Assembly (NCBI RefSeq): GCF_028198165.1
Contig: NZ_CP116339.1
Span: 3,541,001 to 3,605,000, forward strand
Origin: Pseudoxanthomonas sp. JBR18
GTDB taxonomy: Bacteria; Pseudomonadota; Gammaproteobacteria; Xanthomonadales; Xanthomonadaceae
Reading direction: 5' to 3'
DNA length: 64,000 nt
Shown here: piece by piece, positions 29,803 to 38,402 of the stretch
How the letters are laid out: every line of letters begins with the position of its first letter
How positions within the stretch are numbered: the first letter of the stretch is position 1
Made by a program: the position numbers and the translations under genes
Notes under the pieces: model-generated
The model's database searches: none
What the model saw: the letters and a program-made list of their open reading frames with translations, nothing else
What the model was told of the DNA's origin: nothing

Positions 29803-30740
29803 TGGGTGGCTCCCCCACGGCCTTCGGATTGAAGTTGGTTGTAGCGTGCTTCGAGCGCGGTTTCGCTGGGGGCGAGGTGCCAGATGGCAATGCCCGCCTT
29901 GACCAGCACGCAGGCCAACCTTTCGCACGCCGCATGTGGCGTCGTTTCGGGGGCAGACACCAGCATGCCTTTCGTATCGGCTTCTAGTGTTGTTTCCCAT
30001 CCGAGTTGTGCCGTGACGAGTTCTCGCGTCTCGACGAGCCTGTCGGTTTGCAGCTCGATTCGGGTGCCATGAGATTGCCGAAGCCGATTCAGACTGTCCT
30101 GCAGCACGAGTTTTCCGCACCGGAGCACGCCAACGTGCGTGGCTGTCTGCTCAATCTCCCCGAGCAGGTGGCTGGAAAGCAGCACGGTCGTGCCGCACCT
30201 ATTGGGAAGCGTGCGCAGGAAATGGCGCATGTCCGTAATGCCCTGAGGATCCAGCCCATTGCAGGGCTCATCCAGAATCAACAGTTTGGGCTGGCTGAGC
30301 AACGCCCTGGCGATCCCGAGGCGCTGGCGCATGCCAAGCGAATAGGTGGCCACAGGGCGCCTCAGATCCGCTGGGTGCAGTGACACGGTTTCGAGGACGC
30401 GGTTGATCGCATCCGGTCTGAGGCGGAGCAGGCGGCGGGCGAGATCAAGGTTCTCGCGGCCGCTCAGCCGCGGATAGAACGCACGCGCGTCAAGCAATGC
30501 GCCGCACTGTTGGGCGACCTGGGCATTTTGCCCGGTAAGCGGCTTTCCATCGAAGCTGATTTGCCCGGCACTGGGGCGGAGCAGTCCCAGAAGGAGTTTG
30601 AGCGTGGTGGTCTTGCCTGACCCGTTGGGACCCAGGAAGCCGTACACGGACCGCTCGGGAATCTGGAGCCTTAGCCGATCGAGAATAAGGCTGCCTCCTC
30701 GGCGGTAGGACAGGTCGCGCGTTTCAACCAGCAAGTCCAT
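29799..30740 (-). CDS. ABC transporter ATP-binding protein (exporter type)
   Basis: 313 aa. Walker A GFLGPNGSGKTTTLKLLLGL, the ABC signature YSLGMRQRLGIARALL, Walker B LLILDEPCNGLDP and the H-loop LLSSHLLGEIE are all present, so it should be active. The C-terminal ~90 residues are the extension typical of BcrA/CcmA-like exporters. It energises the permease encoded immediately downstream. The promoter side carries two AT-rich palindromes shared with the divergent membrane protein/HTH pair, which suggests regulation by that HTH protein. Confidence 0.93.
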   Translation of the reverse strand: MDLLVETRDLSYRRGGSLILDRLRLQIPERSVYGFLGPNGSGKTTTLKLLLGLLRPSAGQISFDGKPLTGQNAQVAQQCGALLDARAFYPRLSGRENLDLARRLLRLRPDAINRVLETVSLHPADLRRPVATYSLGMRQRLGIARALLSQPKLLILDEPCNGLDPQGITDMRHFLRTLPNRCGTTVLLSSHLLGEIEQTATHVGVLRCGKLVLQDSLNRLRQSHGTRIELQTDRLVETRELVTAQLGWETTLEADTKGMLVSAPETTPHAACERLACVLVKAGIAIWHLAPSETALEARYNQLQSEGRGGATQ

Positions 30741-30752
30741 GCAGCACCAGAA

Positions 30753-30804
30753 TTTAAGTCTTGATTAAATATCATTGCCGGAGCATCTTTAAGTCAAGCT
30801 TAAA
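30753..30804. promoter_or_regulatory. Two AT-rich palindromic operators in the divergent ABC/HTH intergenic region
   Basis: TTTAAGTCTTGATTAAA (30753-30769) and TTTAAGTCAAGCTTAAA (30788-30804) share TTTAAGTC and form inverted repeats, with centres 35 bp apart. They fill the divergent promoter region and stand out by AT content. The small Cro-like protein encoded at 31296-31538 is the obvious candidate to bind them. Confidence 0.6.
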
Positions 30805-30819
30805 TTTAGGGGGTTGATC

Positions 30820-31296
30820 ATGGCGCTTCCCGCCGCCTCATTGCGCTTGGCCCAGTTGCTCAAGCTAATGACCAGTGCTGTTCTGGTCGGGCTGCCGTTG
30901 TTGTTCATCCTGGTGGCTATTGCCTTCTGGAGGCAGGGCAATGAGCTTTCCGCTTCATTGCTCCTGCCTTTCGCCGTTCAGATGCTGCCCGCGTTGCCTT
31001 ATCTGTGGGCGGTGTGTTCGGCGCGCCGGGCCGCGAATGGCCTTTTGAGGGGCGAACTGTTCGGGTCCGCGCTATCTGCGGGGCTGCATGGCATGGGTGC
31101 AGGCGTTTGCCTCGGCGCACTGATCAACCTGCTATTGGTGCCCAATGCGCTACGTTGGATGACGGGGCACGGCAGTTTTGCCTACTTCGACTTGTCCGGC
31201 ATCGTGCTGACGCTCGTGGGCGTCCTGCTGTGGTTGCTGGGACAGGTAGTTGAGCGCGCTTCAAGGCTGCAGGCCGAGCTAGAGGGCTTTGTCTGA
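30820..31296 (+). CDS. Four-helix membrane protein (DUF2975-like)
   Basis: 158 aa with four hydrophobic segments (VGLPLLFILVAIAFW, LLLPFAVQMLPALPYLWAV, GVCLGALINLLLV, LSGIVLTLVGVLLWLLG). Start 30820 is preceded by AGGGGG at 7 bases; a TTG two codons earlier is less likely. The topology and the coupling to a small Cro/CI-type regulator match DUF2975/YdaS-type pairs common in bacteria, whose role is unknown. Its stop overlaps the regulator's ATG by one base (TGATG). Divergent from the ABC exporter, so a common stress or export function is plausible. Confidence 0.78.
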   Translation: MALPAASLRLAQLLKLMTSAVLVGLPLLFILVAIAFWRQGNELSASLLLPFAVQMLPALPYLWAVCSARRAANGLLRGELFGSALSAGLHGMGAGVCLGALINLLLVPNALRWMTGHGSFAYFDLSGIVLTLVGVLLWLLGQVVERASRLQAELEGFV

Positions 31297-31538
31297 TGCC
31301 AGTGGTGGTGACCTTGGATGCCGTGATCAGCGCATATGGGATCCGGGCCAAAGAGCTGGCCCGGCAGATCGGAATCAGCGAAACGCAGTTGTCACTCTTT
31401 CGATCTGGCAAGGTCAAAGGGTTGCGATTCCGCACGTTGGCTCGCATGTGTGCCGTACTGCAGTGTCAGCCGGGAGATCTGCTGAGATACCACTTTGATA
31501 TTGCTGACCTCAGCGAGCAGAAGGATCCGGATAGTTAA
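31296..31538 (+). CDS. Small Cro/CI-type HTH regulator (80 aa)
   Basis: One HTH_3/HTH_26-type domain fills the protein: LDAVISAYGIRAKELARQIG, then ISETQLSLFRSGKVKGLRF and ARMCAVLQCQPGDLLRY. It overlaps the membrane-protein stop by one base (TGATG), which implies coupled translation. It likely binds the paired TTTAAGTC palindromes upstream and controls both divergent operons. Its 3' end overlaps the convergent DUF2939 gene by 4 bp. Confidence 0.88.
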   Translation: MPVVVTLDAVISAYGIRAKELARQIGISETQLSLFRSGKVKGLRFRTLARMCAVLQCQPGDLLRYHFDIADLSEQKDPDS

Positions 31539-32083
31539 TCCTGGGACGCCAAGGGCAACCGGATATCCGTCAGCTTCCACACGACGCCTTGGCGGTCGAA
31601 CACGAAGGTGAGCGTGCCGCCGCCGTCGGTCTGGGTGGTCGCGGTGAAGCGCGAGAGCGAGGTATAGCGGCCCTGGGCGTGCTCGAGCGGCTCGGCCGGG
31701 CGCGGTGGGCCGTAGGTGTCGCCGTTGGCGGTGTCGCCGCTGGCGCGCTTCCAGATCGCACGGCCCTGCAGGATCGCGGCGATGCCGGTCGGGGTGACCA
31801 TCGCGTCCACGCCGAGCCCGGCGGCACCGCCGGCCAAGGACAGGGCTAGGGAGCCGAAGAAGCTGGATTGAGATTCAGCGCCGGCCGCGCGCACGATGCG
31901 GTCCTGCAGCTGCGCACGCAGGTTGGTGCGCAGGGTGGGAAAGTCCACGTAGCGCTCCAGCTTGTCGGTGTCCTGCTCGGCCAGGGCGGACTGGATGCCA
32001 TGGATGGCGATGTACGGCCCGGCCGCGACGAAGCCGCCCAGGGCGAGCAGCACGACCAGCACCAGCGCGATCCACTTCTTCAT
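31535..32083 (-). CDS. DUF2939-type envelope protein
   Basis: 182 aa. One N-terminal hydrophobic segment (WIALVLVVLLALGGFVAAGP) is an uncleaved anchor or signal. The body (AIHGIQSALAEQDTDKLERY, DFPTLRTNLRAQLQDRI, and a C-terminal beta region) matches the DUF2939 family of proteobacterial periplasmic-facing proteins of unknown function. A Gly/Ala stretch (LALSLAGGAAGLGVDAM) may be a second hydrophobic element. It lies 13 bp downstream of the DUF2461 gene and is probably co-transcribed with it. Confidence 0.82.
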   Translation of the reverse strand: MKKWIALVLVVLLALGGFVAAGPYIAIHGIQSALAEQDTDKLERYVDFPTLRTNLRAQLQDRIVRAAGAESQSSFFGSLALSLAGGAAGLGVDAMVTPTGIAAILQGRAIWKRASGDTANGDTYGPPRPAEPLEHAQGRYTSLSRFTATTQTDGGGTLTFVFDRQGVVWKLTDIRLPLASQD

Positions 32084-32096
32084 CGTCCGCTCCGCT

Positions 32097-32783
32097 TCAG
32101 AATTCCAGGTCCAGCGCCGCGCATAGATAGTCCACGAACGGGCCCAGCGCAGCCAAGTCCGCAGCGAGGGTCTGGCGCAGCTTCGGCCCGGTCATCGTCG
32201 CATCATCCAGCGCCCGCCAGAACACGAAGTTCTTGTGTTTGAGGTCTTCGATGAACTCGAATTCGGCCGGAAATCCGCGCGGCGGACGGCTGAGCATCTC
32301 CGATTCCTCGAAATCGAAGCGCCTGCGGAAGGCCGGAGCATGCGCGGCGGCCTTCCAGGTCGCGGGGTTGTCGAAGATGAACTGGCGCAGCTTGCGCAGC
32401 GTGTCGCTTTCCGGATGCCACACGCCGGCGCCGACGAAGCTTTCGCCCGGCTGCAGGTGCAGATAGAACGACGGCGCAGGCACCTGCTTGCGGCGCTCGT
32501 GGTACAGGCGCGCGCCCTGCCACAGCTTGTAGGGCGACTTGTCGTTGGAGAAGCGCGCATCGCGATAGATGCGGAACAGTGAGCCGCCGACCGTCTTTGG
32601 GTCGGAGCGGAACTTGTCGCTGACCGCGGCCAGGTCCGGCTGCAGGTCGGTCAGCAGATGCAGGAACGGCTGGCGCACGTGGTCTTCGTACTGCTGCTTG
32701 TGCGCGTTGAACCAGGTCTTGTCGTTGTGGCGCGCCAGGGCCTTGAGGAACTTGAAGCTGGCGTCGGAGAAATAGGTACTCAT
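32097..32783 (-). CDS. DUF2461 family protein
   Basis: 228 aa, the full family length (TIGR02453-type). Conserved features: FLKALARHNDKTWFNAHKQ at the start, TVGGSLFRIYRDARFSNDKS, FYLHLQPGESFVGAGVW and DLKHKNFVFWRALDDA near the end. The biochemical function of the family is not established. No strong Shine-Dalgarno precedes the ATG. It lies 64 bp downstream of exonuclease I on the same strand. Confidence 0.9.
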   Translation of the reverse strand: MSTYFSDASFKFLKALARHNDKTWFNAHKQQYEDHVRQPFLHLLTDLQPDLAAVSDKFRSDPKTVGGSLFRIYRDARFSNDKSPYKLWQGARLYHERRKQVPAPSFYLHLQPGESFVGAGVWHPESDTLRKLRQFIFDNPATWKAAAHAPAFRRRFDFEESEMLSRPPRGFPAEFEFIEDLKHKNFVFWRALDDATMTGPKLRQTLAADLAALGPFVDYLCAALDLEF

Positions 32784-32847
32784 GCAGCGCGGATCTTGAA
32801 GAAAGGGGACAGGGTGACGATGGCGGCAGCAAGGGCGCGTGGAAGGC

Positions 32848-34293
32848 TCAGAGCCCGGCCTGCAGCGCCCGTCCGTAGGCCTGCAGCTGGTCGAGCAGGG
32901 CCAGCCTGGCGCCATCGCCGGCGTGGGCCACGCGCAGTCCGTCGATTTCGGAGAAGAACTCAAGGAATCCATATTCGGACAGCGCGCTGCCTTCAGACAG
33001 GCGCTGTCTCCGGTAGTCGTCCCAGCGGGCGCGTTCGGCGGTCTCCAACGTGTCGGGCCAGTTGCGCGCGCGATAGCGGAACAGCAGTTCCTCCAGCCGC
33101 GCATCCTTGAAGCCGAACACGCGCGCGCCCAGTTGCGCCGGCGGGGTGCCGCGCACCTCGGCCAGCTTGCGTTTGTCGCCCTCGGCCAAGAAGCCGGCAT
33201 AGATCGACGCATCCGGATCAGGCGTGTCGTGCGCGCGCTCGCTGGCGAAGACCTGGCGGACCTTTTCTGCCACCAGGCCGGCATGTTCGCGTAGCTGCGT
33301 AGCCTGGACCTCGATGGCGGTCGGGTCGATGCCCAGCCGCGCGAAGTCGGCCTCGCGCAGGTAGTGCCAGGGCACCAGGGCCGGGCAGCGGTTGAGGTGG
33401 ACCTCCTTGAGCGGTACCCGGCGCACCCCTTCGGGCAGGTCGGCACGCGGCGTGTAGAGGCGATCGGCGATGTCCCCCGGGTCCAGGTCCAGCAGGGCCT
33501 GGCCGGCGTCATCCTCCAGGTCCAGCACGATCACCCGGCTGTCGATGTGCGGATGACGCGCCAGCGGCAGCACCGGCGCGGCGCACAGGCGCTGGGCGGG
33601 ATAGCGCTGCGAGACGTGCAGCAGCGGCGTCATCGCCACGGTGTCCAGCAGGCTGGCGGCGAAGCGCTTGTTGCGCAGCTGCAGGGCGTAATCCCACAGT
33701 CGCGGCTGCGCGTTGCGCATGGCCCGGGCGATGCCCAGCGTCGCGCGCACGTCGGACATGGCCTCGTGCGCCTCGCCGACGCGCACCTCATTGGCCAGGG
33801 CCAGGTGTTCGAGTTTGAACGAGGTGCCCTTGCCGTCCTCGCGCTGCGGCCAGTGCACGCCCTCCGGGCGCAGGGCGTGGAACAGCCGTGCCACGTCCAG
33901 CAGGTCCCAGCGGCAGTTGCCGCCGCGCCACTCGCGTTCGTAGGGATCGAAGAAATTGCGGAACAGACCGTGGCGCACGAACTCATCGTCGAAGCGCAAC
34001 GTGTTCCAGCCCAGCGTGCAGGTTTCCGGCCTGGACATTTCCTCGAAGATGCGTGCCATCGCCTCGCACTCGCGCACCCCGTCGGCCAACGCCTGCTGCG
34101 GGGTGATGCCGGTGATCAGCGTGGCGATCGGCGAGGGCAGCAGGTCGTCGGCCGGCTGCACGTAGAAGGTGACCGGGTCCTCGATGGGATTCAGCGCCGC
34201 ATCGGTGCGCTGGGCGGCGAACTGGGCGATGCGCGTGCGGCGCGGATCCTGACCGAAGGTCTCCAGGTCGTAGAAGAAAAAACTCTCAGCCAT
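32848..34293 (-). CDS. sbcB: Exodeoxyribonuclease I
   Basis: 481 aa, typical of ExoI. It degrades single-stranded DNA 3' to 5' in mismatch repair and recombination. The DEDDh exonuclease core starts at once with YDLETFG (Asp9, Glu11), then LGWNTLRFDDEFVRHGLFRN and HEAMSDVRATLGIARA. The SH3-like and helical C-terminal parts of ExoI follow (AERARWDDYRRQRLSEGSAL). The likely downstream partners DUF2461 and DUF2939 have no evident link to DNA repair. Confidence 0.95.
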   Translation of the reverse strand: MAESFFFYDLETFGQDPRRTRIAQFAAQRTDAALNPIEDPVTFYVQPADDLLPSPIATLITGITPQQALADGVRECEAMARIFEEMSRPETCTLGWNTLRFDDEFVRHGLFRNFFDPYEREWRGGNCRWDLLDVARLFHALRPEGVHWPQREDGKGTSFKLEHLALANEVRVGEAHEAMSDVRATLGIARAMRNAQPRLWDYALQLRNKRFAASLLDTVAMTPLLHVSQRYPAQRLCAAPVLPLARHPHIDSRVIVLDLEDDAGQALLDLDPGDIADRLYTPRADLPEGVRRVPLKEVHLNRCPALVPWHYLREADFARLGIDPTAIEVQATQLREHAGLVAEKVRQVFASERAHDTPDPDASIYAGFLAEGDKRKLAEVRGTPPAQLGARVFGFKDARLEELLFRYRARNWPDTLETAERARWDDYRRQRLSEGSALSEYGFLEFFSEIDGLRVAHAGDGARLALLDQLQAYGRALQAGL

Positions 34294-34361
34294 TGCGGAT
34301 ACGGCGCGATGAACGGCCCCACAGTATGCCGCCGGCGCACACCGGCGGCCGAGCGAGCGAT

Positions 34362-35606
34362 TTAAAGACTGAGATCAAACCTCAGTCCGGCGACCCAGGC
34401 ATTGGGCAGGTCCCGCAGGCGACCCGGCGCGTTGAACTGGTCCGGATGCATCACGTAATGCAGGCTGGGGGCGATGCGCAGGTGCGGGTTGATCGCGATC
34501 CCGTAGCTCAGTTCCATCATCGTCTGTCCGCTGGGGGGCGTGCCGACGCCCCCGGCTGCGGCGCGGGCCAGGCGCAGGTTTTCCAGCGCCGCATCGCTGT
34601 ACTGCTGGCGCGTGATCACAAACGCGACGTCGTCCTGCGGGCGGCGGGCGAATGTGCCCTTGTGCACTACGCCGGCCTGTGCGAACCAGTCTTCGATCAA
34701 CTGGCCCGAGGTGCCCTTGAGCACGGCGCCGAACACGGTGAGTCCATGCGTGGCATCGGGCCCACTGACCTGCTGTTCGAAGCGCGCGTACATGCCGGAG
34801 CGGCCGTGCCGGCTGGCGTACTCCTGGCCGCTCTGCACGGCCGGCGTGCCGGTGGCGTCGTACAGCGGATCGCGGTAGGGGGCGTTGTCCTGCCAGCCGC
34901 CCAGTTCGTACATCGCCTTGTGGCGCGCGTCGGCCGGGCTCTGCCAGCCGACCGCATAGGGCACGATCCAGCCGGTGGCCTCGCGCGTGCTCCAGCGCAG
35001 GCCATGCTCACCGTCTTGCGCCTGGCTGGGGTCGATCTGATACGCACCGACGTGCACGTAGACCTGTGGGGTCACCCAGGCCTTGGCATCGGCCATCCAG
35101 CTGGACACCGGCCACCAGGTGAAGCTGCTGGTCCGGAACACATAGGTGGGATTGCCGCAGGCCGAGTTGCCCTGGAAGTACTGGCACAGGTCCGAGCCCA
35201 GGAAGTGGATGTTGGCGACGCTGCGCCCGGCCTCCAGCACCAGGCGGTCGTCGAGCAGCTTCTGTTCGATCGTCAGGTTGGCCAGGCGCGTGCCCTGGCC
35301 GCCGTAGATTTCCTGCACCGAGGTGCTGCTGCCCAGACTGCTGTTGACCAGGTTGGTCCCGTGCCGGTTGATGACGTAGGCCTTGAGCGTGGCGCCAGAC
35401 CAGCCCATGGCCTTGTCCAGGTCGACGTCCATGCCGACCAGCGCCTGTCCAGCGTAGGCGCTGCCCGAGTCCTCGCCGCCGCCAAGCATCGCGGCGGCCT
35501 CGCCGGTGTAGGCCAGTTTGGGCGTCACGACGTCCTGCGCATGGGCCAGGGGGACCAAGGCCAGGGTCAGCGCGGCGGGCAAGGCGCGATGGAGGAGGGT
35601 GGACAT
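34362..35606 (-). CDS. Carbohydrate-selective outer-membrane porin (OprB family)
   Basis: 414 aa. A cleavable signal peptide (LPAALTLALVPLAHAQ) precedes an OprB-type beta-barrel: GQALVGMDVDLDKAMGWSGA, then NRHGTNLVNSSLGSST, YELGGWQDNAP and a C-terminal GLRFDLSL ending in the hydrophobic/aromatic pattern of barrels. It probably lets fructose or related sugars across the outer membrane, because it is the last gene of fruB-fruK-fruA-oprB. AGGAG is nine bases before the ATG at 35606; the frame upstream is non-coding. Confidence 0.9.
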   Translation of the reverse strand: MSTLLHRALPAALTLALVPLAHAQDVVTPKLAYTGEAAAMLGGGEDSGSAYAGQALVGMDVDLDKAMGWSGATLKAYVINRHGTNLVNSSLGSSTSVQEIYGGQGTRLANLTIEQKLLDDRLVLEAGRSVANIHFLGSDLCQYFQGNSACGNPTYVFRTSSFTWWPVSSWMADAKAWVTPQVYVHVGAYQIDPSQAQDGEHGLRWSTREATGWIVPYAVGWQSPADARHKAMYELGGWQDNAPYRDPLYDATGTPAVQSGQEYASRHGRSGMYARFEQQVSGPDATHGLTVFGAVLKGTSGQLIEDWFAQAGVVHKGTFARRPQDDVAFVITRQQYSDAALENLRLARAAAGGVGTPPSGQTMMELSYGIAINPHLRIAPSLHYVMHPDQFNAPGRLRDLPNAWVAGLRFDLSL

Positions 35607-35646
35607 GCGTGGGGGCTCCTGAAGAGAGAAAGGCGAAGAGAGAACG

Positions 35647-35668
35647 CGCGGCCGCGACGCCGCGCGAG
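35647..35668 (-). terminator. Hairpin between fruA and the porin gene
   Basis: CGCGCGGC and GCCGCGCG pair around CGCGAC in the 93-bp gap. There is no U tract. It may stabilise the upstream fru mRNA or partly attenuate porin expression. Confidence 0.35.
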
Positions 35669-35699
35669 GCAGTCGCTGCAAGCCGGGTTGGCGGGGGCG

Positions 35700-37412
35700 T
35701 CAGCCCTTGGCCGTGATCGGTTTCTTGAACAGGCCCAGGGCCAGGGCGGTGAGGACCACGCCAATGACCAGGGCCAGCAGGTAGATGCCCAGGTGCGTCA
35801 CCGCGTTCGGGATCGGCAGCACGAACACGCCGCCATGGGGCACCTTGAGTTCGGCGCCGGCGGCCATCGAGATCGCGCCGGCCACGGCCGAGCCCAGCAC
35901 CAGCGCGGGGATGGTGCGCAGCGGGTCGCGTGCAGCGTAGGGGATGGCGCCTTCGGTGACGAAGGCCAGGCCGAGGACACCGGCCGCGCCGGCGGTGCCG
36001 CGCTCCTCGGCGGTGAAGCGGCTGCGGAACAGCCAGGTCGCCAGCGCGATGCCCAGCGGCGGGGTCATGCCGCCGATCATGGTCGCCGCCATCGGCGTGT
36101 AGACCTGGCTGGAGATCAGCGCGGTCGAGAACGCGTAGGAGGCCTTGTTGACCGGTCCGCCCATGTCCACGGCCATCATGCCGCCCAGCAGCAGGCCGAG
36201 CACGATCGCACTGGTGCCCTGCATGCCGCGCAGCCACTCGGTCAGCCAGGCCAGCAGGTGCGCCACCGGGGTGCCGATCACGTACATCATCAGCAGGCCG
36301 ACCAGCAGCGTGCCCAGCACGGGCAGGATCAGGACCGGCTTGAGCCCCTGCAGGCTGCGCGGCAGGCGCAGCACGCGGTTGATCCAGGCCACGCCGTAGC
36401 CCGCCACGAAGCCGGCCAGGATGCCGCCGATGAAGCCGGCGCCCATGTTCGCCGCGACCACGCCGCCGATCATGCCTGGCGCGATGCCGGGCCGGTCGGC
36501 GATGGAGTAGGCGATGTAGCCGGCCAGGGCCGGCACCATCAGCAGGAAGCCGCCCTTGGCACCGATCTGCAGCAGGCTCCAGGCCAGCGTGCCGCGATGC
36601 GCATCGTCGCCGGCGTAGATGCCGCCGATGGCAAAGGCCAGGGCGATCAGCAGGCCGCCGGCGGTCACGAAGGGCAGCATGAACGACACGCCGGTCATCA
36701 GGTGCTTGTACGGGCCGGCCGTCTTGGTCTTCTCGCTCGGTGCGGCCTGGTCGGCGCCGCCGGCCTGCACGCTGGCCTCGGCCAGCGCCTTGCGGATCAG
36801 GGCTTGGCCATCGTTGATCGCCGGCTTGGTGCCGCTCTTGAACACCCGCTTGCCACCGAAACGCGACAGCTCCACCTCGCGGTCGGCGGCGATCAGAACC
36901 AGATCGGCCTGGGCGATCTCCGCCGCGCTGAGCGTGTCCTGCGCGCCGACCGAGCCCTGGGTCTCCACGCGCAGGTGGTGGCCCAGCGCCGCGGCGGCCT
37001 GTTGCAGACCCTCGGCGGCCATGAAGGTGTGCGCGATGCCGGTCGGGCAGGAGGTGATGGCGACGATGTGCTTGCCGTCGCGCTGGGCGGCTGGCGAGGT
37101 CGCCGTCGTCGTCGTGCCGATCCAGCCGGCCAGGACGCCCTCGGGATCGTCCAGCACCGCGTCCAGGCTGACCTGGGTGATCGCGGCCTGGTCGAAGCGC
37201 GCGGGCGCGCCATCGCCATCCCCGACCAGCAGCACGGCGCTGGCCTCCTTGCACTGACCGGCCTGTAGGGCACCGGTGATGCCCTGGTCGCTGCGGATCT
37301 CGATGGCCGGTTCAGGACCGCGTTGACGCGCCGCCCGGCGCAGGGCCTCGGCGGCGAGGACCGCCTCGGTGCTGCGCGCGCCGGCCGCGATGACCACGAT
37401 GGAAGCTTGCAT
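35700..37412 (-). CDS. fruA: Fructose-specific PTS permease, IIBC component
   Basis: 570 aa. An N-terminal IIB'-like domain (residues 1-100, lacking the active Cys) is followed by an active IIB domain with Cys122 in AITSCPTGIAHTF, then an IIC membrane domain of about nine to ten helices from ~240 (MTGVSFMLPFVTAGGLLIAL, AGYIAYSIADRPGIAPGMIG, MMAVDMGGPVNKASYAFS). It imports fructose as fructose-1-phosphate using phosphate from the FruB protein. It starts 42 bp after fruK. Confidence 0.95.
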   Translation of the reverse strand: MQASIVVIAAGARSTEAVLAAEALRRAARQRGPEPAIEIRSDQGITGALQAGQCKEASAVLLVGDGDGAPARFDQAAITQVSLDAVLDDPEGVLAGWIGTTTTATSPAAQRDGKHIVAITSCPTGIAHTFMAAEGLQQAAAALGHHLRVETQGSVGAQDTLSAAEIAQADLVLIAADREVELSRFGGKRVFKSGTKPAINDGQALIRKALAEASVQAGGADQAAPSEKTKTAGPYKHLMTGVSFMLPFVTAGGLLIALAFAIGGIYAGDDAHRGTLAWSLLQIGAKGGFLLMVPALAGYIAYSIADRPGIAPGMIGGVVAANMGAGFIGGILAGFVAGYGVAWINRVLRLPRSLQGLKPVLILPVLGTLLVGLLMMYVIGTPVAHLLAWLTEWLRGMQGTSAIVLGLLLGGMMAVDMGGPVNKASYAFSTALISSQVYTPMAATMIGGMTPPLGIALATWLFRSRFTAEERGTAGAAGVLGLAFVTEGAIPYAARDPLRTIPALVLGSAVAGAISMAAGAELKVPHGGVFVLPIPNAVTHLGIYLLALVIGVVLTALALGLFKKPITAKG

Positions 37413-37454
37413 GCGAGAACTCCTGGAAATCTGGGGTGTGCCGTCTGCCCGATG

Positions 37455-38402
37455 TCAGGCGACGCGTTCGATCTGGACCTCGCCGGCCCAGGCACGGACC
37501 TGGGCCGGGTCGAGCCGGCGGGCATCGCCGCTGTGCAGGCGGCTCATGGAAAAGGCCGTGGCCAGCCGCGCGCAGCCGGCCAGGTCGAAGGACGGCTCCA
37601 GCAGCGCGGCGGCGATGCCGGCCACCATCGCATCGCCCGCGCCGACGGTGCTGCCGTCGGCCAGGCGCGGCGGCCGGGCGAGCAGGGCACCGCTGCGGTC
37701 GAGGAACAGCGCGCCGTCGCTGCCCATCGAGACGGCGACCAGCGACACGCCGCGCGCCAGCAGGGCGCGGCCGGCGTCCAGCACTGCGTCGCGGTCGGCC
37801 AAGGTCCGGCCGGTCCAGGCTTCCAGTTCGTGGCGGTTGGGTTTGACCGCGAACGGCACCGTGTCGCCTTCCAGCGCGGCCACCAGGGCGGGCCCGCTGC
37901 TGTCCAGCAGCACGCGTGCACCGGCGGCCTGGACCTGGGCCAGCAGCAGCGCCCAGGCGGTGGGCGGCAGGCCGGCGGGCAGGCTGCCGGACAGGACCAC
38001 CGGCATCTGCGGCCGTAACAGCGTCGCCAGACGCTGGGCGACCGCGTCGAGCACGCCTTCATCCAGGCACAGGCCGGGCAGGTTGATGTCGGTGGTGCGG
38101 CCGTCGCGTTCGACCAGTTTGACGTTGGTGCGGGTCTGCCCCGGCACGCGCAGGCAGGCATCGGCGATTCCGCGCAGCTCGAACAGACCGCGGAACACGG
38201 CCTCGTTGTCCACCCCGATCACGCCGAGCGCCGTTGTCGGGACACCCCAGTCGGCCAGGCAGGCGGCCACGTTGATGCCCTTGCCGCCGGCGTCTTCGCG
38301 GCTGCGTCCGGCGCGGTGTACATGGCCGGGTTCCAGCGTGGTCAGACGCACGGTCTGGTCGATCGCCGGATTCAGGGTGACGGTCAGCACGCGCGCGCTC
38401 AT
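37455..38402 (-). CDS. fruK: 1-phosphofructokinase
   Basis: 315 aa, PfkB family. It phosphorylates fructose-1-phosphate to fructose-1,6-bisphosphate. Start MSARVLTVTLNPAIDQTV is diagnostic for the LacC/FruK branch; also HRAGRSREDAGGKGINVA and the ATP/anion-hole signature GSTVGAGDAMVAGIAAAL. Its ATG overlaps the fruB stop (ATGA at 38402-38399), so fruB and fruK are translationally coupled. Confidence 0.96.
   Translation of the reverse strand: MSARVLTVTLNPAIDQTVRLTTLEPGHVHRAGRSREDAGGKGINVAACLADWGVPTTALGVIGVDNEAVFRGLFELRGIADACLRVPGQTRTNVKLVERDGRTTDINLPGLCLDEGVLDAVAQRLATLLRPQMPVVLSGSLPAGLPPTAWALLLAQVQAAGARVLLDSSGPALVAALEGDTVPFAVKPNRHELEAWTGRTLADRDAVLDAGRALLARGVSLVAVSMGSDGALFLDRSGALLARPPRLADGSTVGAGDAMVAGIAAALLEPSFDLAGCARLATAFSMSRLHSGDARRLDPAQVRAWAGEVQIERVA

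Noticed and set aside
34293..37268. 991-aa open frame opposite the porin and fruA genes
   Set aside because: Crosses two well-supported genes on the other strand and shows no family features.
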